Source: Pisolithus tinctorius (taxonomy: Eukaryota; Basidiomycota; Agaricomycetes; Boletales; Pisolithaceae). Taken from it: 64,000 nt of DNA. The translations under genes and the position numbers were made by a program. Of the stretch, positions 42,722 through 53,669 are shown piece by piece (position 1 is the stretch's first letter; every line of letters starts with the position of its first letter). A model generated the notes under the pieces. That model was not told the origin of the DNA. It worked only from the letters and a program-made list of their open reading frames with translations, and made no database searches. Location of the stretch: assembly GCA_024663395.1 (NCBI GenBank), contig JANFAH010000019.1:434001-498000 (forward strand). The letters are read 5' to 3'.

Positions 42722-43979
42722 CTATCTCTGCCCATCCCAGTACTTCATCAGCTGACACTGCACCCAAATCTGCTTCGCTGGCTCCTGATGCTTGAGGAAA
42801 ATGTTCACTTCATCCAGGGTCGTGCTGAGGAAGTAGTCACTGATGTCGATCCGATCGTCTGTCGAGAGCTGTGGCATGCTGTTGATGTAGTCCATGGCAG
42901 CGTTGACAAGGGGATTGGTAGTGGGTGGTGGGGGCAATGGGGCAGCGATTGCGTGCGTGAAATTATCGAGCCTGGAGGTGATGGCGGCGATGAATGAACT
43001 GCGATCTTCTTCAGCGCGTGCTTTGGCCGACGGGGGCCAAGAGCGCTTCGATCCACCTTCGGACATCGCAATGGACTCGGCTTTCCTTTTTCCGCGACTG
43101 ATGCTGGTGATGGCTGATGATGACGACAACCCGGCTGATGCATGCAACAAAAAACTTGATGGTGTGGAAGGGGGGATGGAGTTTGGATTCACAGACTGCG
43201 TGTCCTCGCAACGGTGAGCATTGAGAGCATGCATCATGTCGAGGAGGGAGAGGGAGGGAGGGGGGGTAGGAATGGTCAAAGCAGTGGGGGGGTGCAGTAG
43301 AGGCAGGAGTATTGAAGGCAGAGGTCATGGTTGTACAAGGTGCGGTAGTGGCATGTGGCTGGTAGATAAACTGACCTCGGCCGTGCGAGGGGAGAAGGAG
43401 CTCGATGCTGGTGAAGTGGGGGAACCTGGAATTGCAAAACGGCTTCGCGTCTTTGTGCGCCTGACTAGATGTTAGTGGATGATCTGACAAGGAAAAAACT
43501 ACATTACCTTTACATACTGATCCCAAAGATCGGCGTTGTCCAGCGAGATCATCGCACCGTGCTCGTCGTCATAAGCAAAGCCAGAGGCCACCAATTTAAG
43601 ATCGGTGACGGTGTAGTAGGATTTTTTAAGCTGGATAATTGTTAGCAAGGCAAAAAAAAAGAATGATACAACGACTTACCACCTTGAACTTCTGCTCACA
43701 CAATTCAGCTGTCTTATCGCCATTATCCGGACCTGGTGGATGATTATGAGCCATGTGGGCTGCTGCAGCATTCCACATAGCCTTCTTAAAGTTCCCATCG
43801 CCAGCCTGTGAAAGATGAGAGGCCAAGAAATCCAATAATGCACCTTCCTCCTCTGTTGTCCATACCACAGCTTTCTTGCGAGTCCTGGGTGGAGGCAGGG
43901 GGTTCTGCGGGTCTAGAGGATTGATTGTAAGGCCATGCGAGTGCAACGAGCAGGTTGATCCTGCAGATGAGCCAGACAT
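42722..43979 (-). CDS. Harbinger-2 Myb/SANT-like partner protein
   Basis: The start MSGSSAGSTCSLHSH (43,979) leads to a Myb/SANT-like domain: VVWTTEEEGALLDFLASHLS and GDGNFKKAMWNAAAAHM, ending CEQKFKV. The donor GTAAGT near 43,677 joins to LKKSYYTVTDLKLVASGFAY and SLDNADLWDQYVK, then AHKDAKPFCNSRFPHF. The C-terminal part (SLSLLDMMHALNAH and later ISDYFLSTTLDEVNIF, KQIWVQCQLMKYW) is in another frame, reached by an unresolved intron or a frameshift near 43,280. The domain order matches the partner gene of Harbinger-1. CpG content is much higher than in the nuclease gene beside it. Confidence 0.65.
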
Positions 43980-46900
43980 TCGATGATCATAGTAACCAGG
44001 TGACAATGGTTCGTACCTCAGGTGGATGCATGTGACAGTTCACATCACATGAACCTCTTAACCAAAGCTGAAGTCGAAAACTTGGACTTCGCATTCGCAG
44101 GGTGAACGGTGCCTAAGCCTCTCAGTTCACAAGCACTGCTCTCAAGACTTACCATAGAGCAGCACAACCAAAGTCCTATAAAAAAGGGCCAGATGTAATG
44201 AGTAAATCAGAGTGTACACAGAGCCGATACTGGGTGCAATGGTGTAACCAATCCTGCCTTGATGCATTTGGCTTTGCAAGACAAAGCAATGCATCAACCT
44301 CTCAGGCACAGCAGGCAGCCACATCAGGCACAGCCACAGAGTGTGCAGCAGCTCCAGGTGCAGCCACACAACATTCTGCATCTCTGGGTGTCACCACACT
44401 GAAGCAATCAATTGTGCCAGTTTGTCAGAGTGTATCTGTCCTTTCAATCAGCTCAGAGGAGAGCCTGGCTGTGCTGCTGACTGATGCTGAACACACTGTG
44501 TTGGACTTGGAGTCAAATGTGGCTACAGACCAGACTGAGTGGAATACAATTGCAAATGAGGCTGAATGGAGGGTCTCTCCCAGTTGGAGCCAAGACAGCA
44601 CTGTGGAGGATGGTGTGCCTGGGCCAGATGAAGATGTTGGGGAGGGTCAGCCATTGCCTGTGATGGAGGCTTGGGAAGAAGAACTTGACATGGCTGTGAG
44701 CCAGAATGAAGAAATCCATGACTGGAAAGTCCTTCAGGACCAGATCAGAGCTGATCTGAAGAAGCACTCAAAGGCCTTACCCTTATCCCAAGTCAACCAG
44801 CTACTGATTCTCTCAAATTTTGCTACTCTTTGACTCAAAGGTGTCCCTTGTATCCAGGCAAGCTTCAAGATTGCAAGACAGTGGCAGGACGGGACAGGCA
44901 CATCTTTCACACACTGCATCTGTGCCCTTGCTTGTCATTACCAAATATTTGAGCAGTTGCCACCTGAAAGGAGGGGTGGATGCATCAATGCACACTCATT
45001 CTTGCATGATGAATCTGTGGAAAGCCATTGTTGTGCTTGGCTGTCAAGTCTAACAACTGGGCAAGTAACTCCAAGGGTGTTGCAGAATGCAGTCAACACA
45101 ATAATCTTTCCTGAGTTGGGAATTACCCCAAAGTGTCAAATCAGTGAGCAAACAGCATGTCACTGGCTTATCAAGCTTGGATGGTGAAAAACTGCAGTGA
45201 AGAAAGGTGTTTATATGGATGGCCATGAGAGGGAGGATGTTGTCAATTATTGGAGGGATGTTTTCCTGCCTGCAATGGCAGGATATGAGCAGCACATGGT
45301 TCACTTTGAAGGACCAGACCTTGTACAGGTGCAGCCTGTCCTGCTTCCTGGTCAACAGAGTATCAAAGCATATTACCATGATGAAAGTTGTTTCCATGCA
45401 AATGATGACACTAATTATGCATGGTAGGTTGTTTCTGGGGTTATTATGGAACTCTTTTTTAATCACTTGCTAGGCTTTGCCAAAATGAACAGATACTGTG
45501 ACAGAAGGGGCATGGCCATATCATCCATGTTTCTGACTTCATCACATCAGTGGTTGGATGTTTGGTGTTATGAAATGCTGATGGTGAAGTTATTGAAGAT
45601 GCTCAGAGGATAATTTATCCTGGTGCAAATGGTGATGCTTGGTGGACACATGAGAACCTTTTGGACCAGATCAAGGCTGCAATCCAGATACATGAAAAGG
45701 TGAATGGGGCAGAGTGTCAGGCCCTGTTTGTCTTTGATAATTCCTCAGCCCATGCATCACTTCCACCTGATGCACTGAGGGCCTTTGACATGAACAGGAA
45801 TGATGGTGGCAAGCAGTGCAAGCAACATGATACAATTATTCCACAGTCAAATCCAGATGCCTCCAAATGTGGGCACACTCAGAAGATGACAACCCCAAGT
45901 GGCCAACCAAGGGGCCTTCAATCTGTATTGGAGGAGCGAGGATTTGATGTGCATGGGTTGCATGCCAAGCGCAGTCCTGTTTGCCAGTTTGAAAGCACTG
46001 GCTGCTGCATGGCAAGGCTTCTCAGTCAGCAAGATGACTTTTGCAATCAGGTATCAATGCTTGAGCAGTTAATCAGGGATTCTGGTCATGAATGTATTTT
46101 TCTCCCAAAATTCCATTGTGAGCTTAACCCCATAGAGATGGTGAGCTGCTTTTCTATGTTGTTTAGTCATGTACTCAATGCTTTACAGTATTGGGGCTGG
46201 TCAAAGTATCGATACAGACAAGTCTCAAAGCCAAACTTTGCAGCAGCAAAGAAAGCTGCTGTTGAAATCCTTGATTCATGCCCTGTGGATGTAATTCAGC
46301 ACTTTATCAATCATTCTTATCACTTTATGAGCACATACTGCTTAGGTCTGACAGGGCAGGCAGCAGAATGGGCAGTGTGCAAGCAGAAGTGGCATTGACA
46401 GGTTTCACAGCATGCAATGATGTCTATTGAGGCTGTGCTTGCACCCACAGAGACAAACTTTATGTAATGCACTTCTAGATTAGGTCCAACTGTATTGCTC
46501 AAACTACAAAAAAAATCAGCAGGCAAAAAATATCATGGGAAACACTTGAAACCAGTGTATTTAGATGTATTCTGGCCTGCTGAATCCATTCCTGGCCTCA
46601 GTTTCCTCCAGAAAACTCATATTATTGCTATACTAAAATTGTTGAGTTTGGTTGTCCCAGACTGTACCATCAGGAGGGAAACCAACATTTCAATCTCCAA
46701 TGCTTTGGCCAGATTTTTCCACCACCCATCAAACAAGAACAATCCAACAAGTCTGTGAACTGCAACTGAACTGCACTTTCTGTACAAGCTCTAAGCCAGT
46801 GCAAAATGAGTTCAAAAGCCAGTCATGTGCCCCAAGATCATAACAGATGACCAAATAAACTCAAATTCAAACTGATCAAGCCACAAACATATTATGTCAG

Positions 46901-47420
46901 AAAATTTGTATATTAATTTCAATGCGCTGCAAGCGATTGCAATGCCCACAATTAAACTTGTAATTGAAACAAGATTGTATTATTGAAGTTCTCTACATAA
47001 TGTTAGTTACAATTGTCATTGCCATTGTCATTGCAATGGGAATAGCAATGCCAATTGCAGCAATGTTGGGGGGTTGATAGCATGAACATGGGTACCATCA
47101 CCCCAGGTTGCAATGACCTTATAATAACTATTATGATAGCCTCATAATGTGAAAATTGTCCAGACCCTATCTTACCATAATTGAATTGTAATGGATTGCG
47201 ACGAGAACCGAGGATTGCAATAAGCTTCAGACTAAAGCAACCAAAAAAAAAATATTATAACCACTCTTATCCAATCTTAACTATATTTTATTCTTCTTAT
47301 CTTATCTTTCAACTTCATCACGATCACTATTTGTAGTACTATTATCTTATGTTATGGTTACTATTATTACTACATGACTACATGCTTTCCTAATTAACTA
47401 CTAACTTATTTATTTATTTA

Positions 47421-47533
47421 CCTGCAGTGGGATTCGAACCTGCAGACACCAAGTAGCAATTAACTTATGTTTCCTAGCCCAAAGTAGTAATGGACTTACC
47501 TTAGTGTAGTTTACCGTTAGACTACGTGTCCAA
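47421..47533 (-). other. tRNA-like Pol III box A/box B module in Plavaka-2
   Basis: On the minus strand, TAGTCTAACGG fits box A, a D-arm GTAG...CTAC pairs, and GGTTCGAATCC is a perfect box B. The acceptor stem does not pair. Position and orientation match the module in Plavaka-1. Confidence 0.5.
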
Positions 47534-47758
47534 TCTTTCTTTAAGGATGTCAACTCCTCTTAAGGAGCATGTTAGGACTTAGACAATTTTTTCGGACAAA
47601 CATTGATAGGATTGGTAGTAGTGTGCTTGCAACTAATTGTAATGAAAATAGTCATTCACAATAACTAGTAAAGGCTTAACATGTCTACCTTACTCTACTA
47701 CATGCAGTTGGTGATGGCAATAGTTAATAGCGACTATCAGTGTAACTACTTGGCCTGT

Positions 47759-49680
47759 CTACCCTCTACCACGGCGTCCATTAGACTTGTTCTGTCCTTT
47801 AGTGCTATTGGATTCCACATTATCAGTATTAGCATTGAAATCGCTTGGGCCAGGGACTGTTGGTACAGATGCAGATGTCACAACTTGGTGTAAGTCCGAT
47901 GTGATATCGATTTGAATGTTTGCAGTAGCTATCAATGTTGAATCAGGTGTCGACAGATCAGAGACCAGACTACCCTCATGACTGTTGGCATCAGTGGCAC
48001 CTCATCTACATCATCATCTGACAACCTGGCAGCATCCATCACTGCCATCGCTGCATTAATTTCTGCAGAGAGGTCCTCCATCATACCAGTCTTGGACTTC
48101 GAGGCTGACCCATTGGGGTTCCCAAAGATGAAGTGATTCATCTCGGCAATGACCTTTTGGATGTGACAATCTGTCCACTTTGGTGACAAGGACTTGCTTG
48201 TAGGCATGGAATACTTGATAGTAATTGATTTTCGAGATCTGTCCACAACTGTTCCCCAGGAATTCCTTGTCGGGTGAGAGCAAGAACATGCACTGCAATG
48301 ACAGAAATTAAAATCAGTGATGTGCAGGATGGTATCACTGCAAGTAATATTACTTGCCATTGTCGCAGCCCATGCAATGCATCCTGGCGTCACCACGGTG
48401 ACCTTCCACTTCTGCCCATTTGTCTTCGGCCTGCTGTGACAAATAAAACCTTCTGTAAGCGACATTTTCCCCCATGGTGCACCCTTCAAAATCTTTTCCT
48501 TGTCAGCGCAAACTTAAACTGATAGTAGGTTAATCCAACTCACCTGAGCAAGTGGCTTCCAGTTCATGAACAGTTTACGCACATCAACCTTCATGTCCTT
48601 GAAGAGGAAGGGGAACCAGATGGTAAAACATTGGTTAGGAGTGCCCACGTCCTTAACCCGAGCATCTTCACAATTTCAGGAACTTTGAGACAGGATGAGT
48701 TTGGCAAAAAGTGGTTCTTTGGCAGACCAAAGATCTCATGGCAATTGTCATGTAGCTTGTAGAGAATGTCAGACCGACTGTTTTGCATTGCCTGCATGAA
48801 CTAGGATCTCGTCAGCACAGTAAGACAAAATGGCAAGCATAAACTTACAACGTCAGGAAAGAAATGCATGTTCCTGATTCTATGTAGATGTTCTGGAAGA
48901 ATAGAGTCAAGCTCAGTGACAAGACCATGCTCCTCTGCCATGGTGCTGGCATAGCACTCGGCTGTCATGAATACTGGAGTAGGGGACATAGGCAGCTCAG
49001 ACATCACATTGGTTAGTGGCGTTCATGGCAGAAACATTTCCATCATCACAGCATACTTCTTCCTGAGCATCTTGATTTCGCTATCATATGCAACCACATC
49101 AGCAGGAACATCCTTCGTAGAGCAGTGTGTTTTGTTTGCCACTAGGATCATATTCTTCTCCAGTAGTTCTCGGTTTTGGGATTTCTCTACACCAAGTTGC
49201 AATTGAACAGCCTTCAGTGCCTGTGAGGTAGTCGGTGAGAACAATATTCAAACTTAAATATAATTACAAACCTCTGCAAGATTACCACTGCTTTTGCTTC
49301 GCCCAGATGAGACACTCATGGCAGTCCATTGATTACCTCCCCCAGTATCAGCTTCATCTAGATCAGCAAGTGCAGACGTTGAACGTCCACTGAGATTCAT
49401 CACAGAAGGGGTCAGAACACTCAGACACAGCATAATGGGGGGGAATGGGCAATAGGTCATCAGTGAGTTCCTTGATGCCCTTTTGAATGTGGGAGTGGAG
49501 CATGTGCTGCCAACAGATGGACCTGACAGAAAAATAGTGCACCATGATGAAGCCATGATGCTTGTAACTGAATTATGGCTTGAGTGTAATATCAAACATG
49601 AGCAAACCTCAAGGCATGGACTAGTCACCACTAGTGAGCAGGATGGTGATGCAAACAATGATCCAATTGTCATGTGGAGT
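47759..49680 (-). CDS. Plavaka companion ORF, second copy
   Basis: Minus-strand blocks follow the first copy in order: MASSWCTIFLSGPSVGS, LSALADLDEAD-type sequence (STSALADLDEADTGGGNQWT), ALKAVQLQLGVEKSQN, YDSEIKMLRKKYAVMMEMFL, ILPEHLHRIRNMHFF, HEIFGLPKNHFLP, WKPLA-type block near 48,560, FICHSRPKTNGQKWKVT, MFLLSPDKEFLGNS, and a Ser/Thr/Asn tail ending RRGRG at about 47,759. Conservation of one frame between the two elements (for example ADLDEAD and GNQWT) shows it was coding. Frame changes near 48,480 and in the N-terminal part suggest this copy is broken. No recognised domain. Confidence 0.6.
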
Positions 49681-49930
49681 CAGTGAGGTGCTGTTTAAAA
49701 CTAACTGGGACCCGATTAGTGTGGTGACCAAAGCAAATCGAATGAATAAAGTGACTTAGCTGTGCCGTCTACACCACCTATAAGAACACTGAGGACGATG
49801 AACATGACACCAGTCTTGTTCGTATGTGTCGCATTGGACATCTATGTAGTCTGCCCAGCAGTCTGTGCAAACGCGCAATACTGCAATAATTATAATATTG
49901 TTAGTGCTGGCCCCCACACTATTACCGCCA
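49681..49930 (-). other. Shared sequence after the cargo slot, then unassigned
   Basis: The part up to about 49,705 aligns with 26,055-26,090 of Plavaka-1. Beyond it, to about 49,930, nothing is recognised. Confidence 0.5.
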
Positions 49931-52900
49931 GAAGAGATGCACTAGGACTTACACTCATGGTGGTTGTCATATGCTTGCTCAATAAGTGCCAACTCCTCTC
50001 GTTGCGACTGGTTGAGATGGCCCTTGACCAAGTACGCCTCTTTAAGTTTCTCGAGCACCAAGATAAGCAATTTTGTATCATGCTTATAAGACAGAGGGCT
50101 AGTATTCAGATCAGCAAAAAATCTTAGCGATGCAAGGAATATTTGACTTATGGGAAGGGAATGAGAGCAAATTTACAGCTCTCAAGCAGTGGACAGTCGC
50201 AGTGTAACTCATGACAGCCTCTTCTGCACTAATGTATGGACCATCCTTCAGGTAACCATGCTGCCTCTCCTGTTCGGCCTTCAAGTATAACCCTAAATGA
50301 TATGTTAGTAAAATCATGGCGATAATTCAGACGATACTCATGTGTGAGACGTCCCAAGTTCTTCTTGATGACAGCCTTGACGACAGTTGCACCACATTGA
50401 ATACATTCCTAGTTGTAATGGGCCACACTGACCCACCAATCTGCCTTGTTTTCATGTACCAGAGGATGTTTTCAATGGCAGTTGGCATTCCTGGACTTTG
50501 CTTGATCAACTTGGGCATCACGTCGAGGATATTGTGCATGACACCTGCATGCAGTTCAAGATTGTAATGCGATTCAACATGCTGCTTGGTGACAGTTTTG
50601 GTGATACCCTTGCTATTTACACCCTTGAACTGAAGAGCCAGGAGATTACTCAGCCAGTGTTTGAGCAGTGGGACAATACCACACATGAAAAAAAGCCAGA
50701 TGCACCATCCAAGTGTCCCAAAGCCGCTACCAGGACCCTTGCCGATGGGACCAGTGTTGAAACGTTAATAAATTAAGTGCTTGAGGCCCTTCATCATGTG
50801 AACTTGTCTCATCAACTGGAAAGATCATGTGTCAGCAGAAAGGAGTGCAATATAAACAGGTAAAAACTGACCATATACTTGTAGTGGTACATTCTGGTCA
50901 ATGCACTGATGTGGCCAAAAATATACTGCAATGTATCAGCAAGCTGGAACACATCAATGCTGCCGAGCCGATACTGGACATGCGCATCAATGACAAGCTT
51001 GGTAAGACACAAGATCTCGCAGTAGAGATGGAAAGCATTTCCAAAACAAAACTTCTTTCGCTCTTGCATTGTCAGTGTCTTGATGGGCTTCAAGTTCATG
51101 TTATAGTCAAGGTGCAGGTAATTCAGATTCTACAGGACAGAAATGAAATCAGAGTCACTTCCACACTACAAATTAAGATAATTTTACCTTTCGATGGATC
51201 AACAGATTAAGCACATCGTAACCTTGCCCACAGACTTGTAAGCCTGCTTCCACCCAATCAAGTCTCGTTGTCTGGAAGAACTTTGTCGCCTGAGCTGATC
51301 GAATAGATTCTTCCTTGTCATAGCTTTCTCTGGGTGGCTCTTCAATTCGTTGAGTGCGAAGCACTCGAGAAGCTTCTGGTATGACACGCAAACCTTGGCA
51401 GGTTGGCCCAGAGGGAAATGCTCAAGATACCAATTCTTGACAAGAGGGATGTCCTGAGTGCACCTTGTCCATCCAGAACAGTGGTTGTATGGATCGGGTG
51501 CCCACCATAGTGCGATACCCTCAGCAGCTAAATCGTTCTCAAGTGGCTGCTCTGCAAGGAAAGGCTCAACATCCTCAGGCAACTCAAAGTCGTTGTCGTC
51601 CACATCATTAGGCCCAAAAATCACATTCATGCGAAACCAGAGGTGCATTCTTAGGTGTCATACCACGAGAGAAATGGGGTTGATAAGTGGGTCAAAGTAG
51701 AAGGTGGGAAGTCAGGGTTGTCAGTATGGATGTACATGTTCTTGGGGTGGTGGTATGGTGACAGGTGAACCAAATGGGGAAGGGAGTCATAGAGATGAGG
51801 GAAGGCGACCTTGTACTCAGTACAAATCTGCTGCCAAATGATGATCTTGTTAATGTCATTGAACTCACTCCAGTCCTCATCAAACAAGTCCATGTCATGG
51901 TAAAGAGGCTCAAACTTTGGTCCTCCAGGAATGGCCATGTTCAGTGCCTTGGCAGTGAAGAACAATTTTTTGTCAAAACCGCAAGTGGAATTGTTGTCAG
52001 GCTAGTCCGACAGGAGGGTACAGCCTAAATGGTACAAGTTAGTCATGATGGGCAAGGTCAATGACCAATAACAAACAACATGTTAGTAATATTATGACAA
52101 TAGTTTAGACAATACTCACGTGTGAGATGTCCTAAGTTCTTGTTGACAGCCTTGTTGATGGTTGCACCACGTCGAATATGTTCTGTCTTGTCAAGGATAT
52201 TGTACATAACTGCTGTACGAAGCTCGAGATGGTGACACAACTCCACACACTGTTTGGCAACAGTATTCACAATACCTTTGTGGCTACGCTCTTCGAATTG
52301 ATGAGCCAGATGGTTACCTAGCCAGTATTTGAGAAGTGGGATGATACTGTACATGAAAAAGAACCAGATGTGCTGTCCAAGTGCCCCAAAGCCACAACCA
52401 GGTCCCTTGCTGATGGGACTGGTAATTCAGGTTCCTACTGGAGAAAAATGGTATCATCAGAGATGCCTCCACACTACAAGTTAAGATATTACCTTTCAAC
52501 GGATCATCAAATTAAGCATGTTGTAACCTTGCCTGCAGACTTGCAAGCCTGTTTCCACCCAATCAAGTCTTGTTGTCTGGAAGAATTTTGTCACCTTGAG
52601 CTGATGGAACAAGTTCTTCCTCACCGTGGCTTTTTCTGGGCAATTCATTGAGCATGAAGCACTTGAGAAGCTTCTGGTATGACATGGGTGCTTGGCAAGG
52701 AAAGGCTCAACCTCCTCAGGAGGTTTGAAGTTGTCATCCGCACCATAGGCTTGAAATTCATGTCTTCATGTGAAACCAGTGAGCCTCGTATCCACAGAAC
52801 AGACAGAATGATGAATGTTACCTAGTCAGTCATAGCATTCCACCAACATCTTGACAAATCTCTCTGTATTGGAATAGAGCATTCTTGGGCACCATACTGT

Positions 52901-53070
52901 GGAGGGAGATCGAATTGATAAGTGGGTCAAAGTAGAATGTAGGAACATCAGGGCCATCAGTATGGATGTATACGCTCTTGGGGTAGTGATACGGTGACAG
53001 GTGAGCTGGACAGGGAAGAGAATTGGACCAGCCGCTGACGGTCTCATGAGGACAGAGAAATGCACAGGAT
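49930..53070 (-). pseudogene. PRP8: Captured fragment of the splicing factor PRP8, partly duplicated
   Basis: Minus-strand frames read as the N-terminal part of Prp8. The longer copy (about 52,010-49,930) has [171 protein letters not shown] and [19 protein letters not shown] shorter second copy (about 53,070-52,060) repeats pieces of the same region with deletions ([30 protein letters not shown], and [20 protein letters not shown]). An intron is retained just before [12 protein letters not shown] (GTAAAATTATC...CTGTAG, about 51,190-51,134), so the source was genomic DNA. Many stops and no start. Prp8 is the core U5 spliceosome protein; this piece cannot replace it. Confidence 0.85.
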
Positions 53071-53454
53071 CATTTCTGTGGACGAAAAGATGTTGATGAG
53101 CAGGTGGATCACAGTGGGGAGGCGAAGTCGAAACATTGCGAGGGAGTAGGAGCTGCTTGTGTTGGATATAGCCTCAGATTTGCTGCACAAGGAATGGGTA
53201 TGTGATCGTCAGGATTGTAGAGCTTGCCCACCTGTGGCTGCCTTGACTGGTGTTGGGTGCGTGGAGAACTAGATATGTGGACAGGACAGGAGAAGGTGTC
53301 CACAATACTGAGAACTGCAGGGTTGGGAACTGCTAACAAGGTCCAAGTTCTGCCATTATCATCTTTCAGTAACGCTGCTATGAACTTACTGAGTGCATCA
53401 GTCCCCACTCCATGTAATCACACATCTTCACAGTTTGAGGATGAAACACTAAGG
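53071..53454 (-). other. Unassigned ORF beside the PRP8 piece
   Basis: A 99-codon minus-strand frame (53,408-53,109; MGTDALSKFIAALLKDDNGR at the start) matches no family I recognise. It lies inside the cargo slot, so it may be a third captured gene fragment or random sequence. Confidence 0.3.
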
Positions 53455-53669
53455 TATTATTAGCAGCATGGTAATAAATGAACCAAAGTGGCCTTCCAAC
53501 TAGTAACCCCATACTTATATGGATCTATGAACCAGGTATTGTCACATCAGAAGACCAATTAAGTAGTGGAAACATTGTTTCATGGGCCCAACATGGAGTC
53601 AATGCTGAATACATTGAGGATCAGAAGAGAGACTCGGCAGTTTCAGAAAGACAATGTACATAGAGCATT

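Larger units (their letters stand above)
40972..44113 (+). mobile_element. Harbinger-2: PIF/Harbinger transposon, innermost level of the nest
   Basis: Ends are GGCGCTGTTCACCCT (40,972) and the inverse of GGCACCGTTCACCCT (ending 44,113), 3,142 bp. The target duplication is TAA (40,969-40,971 and 44,114-44,116). Removing it rejoins the mariner-clan gene. It encodes a nuclease on the plus strand and a Myb/SANT-like protein on the minus strand, convergently. The Myb half keeps many CpG sites, which fits its being the last of the three to arrive. Confidence 0.9.
40620..46398 (+). pseudogene. Mariner-clan DDE transposase split by Harbinger-2
   Basis: The first piece (to 40,968) encodes an acidic N-terminal part: GDFETDVDEEANPIGLWDD and WLPDWLQRRLRNHAM. 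After Harbinger-2 the protein continues at about 44,165 with SYKKGPDVMSKSECTQSRYW, NQSCLDAFGFARQ, then CHWLIKLGW (stop) KTAVKKGVYMDGHEREDVV, YYHDESCFHANDD (first Asp), FVFDNSSAHASLPPDAL (second Asp), and FHCELNPIEM followed after an intron by YWGWSKYRYR (Glu). It ends EWAVCKQKWH at 46,398. The D/D/E blocks resemble Tc1/mariner-clan DDE_3 enzymes, but the family is divergent and I do not assign it further. In-frame TGA codons (near 45,186 and 45,572) replace expected sense codons. It is dead through insertion alone. Confidence 0.75.
40308..46664 (+). mobile_element. Mariner-clan DNA transposon, middle level of the nest
   Basis: Inverted ends are CAGTCCAGGACAACCAAAG at 40,308 and the inverse of CAGTCTGGGACAACCAAAC ending at 46,664. 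The target duplication is TA on both sides (40,306-40,307 and 46,665-46,666), as for Tc1/mariner. It lies in the 3' part of Harbinger-1. Its single gene is split by Harbinger-2 (40,972-44,113). Without that insertion it is about 3.2 kb. Confidence 0.85.
37408..46791 (+). mobile_element. Harbinger-1: PIF/Harbinger transposon, outer level of a three-level nest
   Basis: Terminal inverted repeats of about 60 bp start GAGCTTGTACAGAAAG (37,408) and end with the inverse CTTTCTGTACAAGCTC (46,791). The target duplication is TAA (37,405-37,407 and 46,792-46,794), as usual for this superfamily. Its own genes are a nuclease on the plus strand (from 37,581) and a Myb/SANT-like protein on the minus strand (39,074-40,198). 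A mariner-clan element occupies 40,308-46,664, so Harbinger-1 without it is about 3.0 kb. Confidence 0.85.

Noticed and set aside
49930..53070. A functional PRP8 gene
   Set aside because: Only the N-terminal part, in two overlapping damaged copies, inside a transposon.
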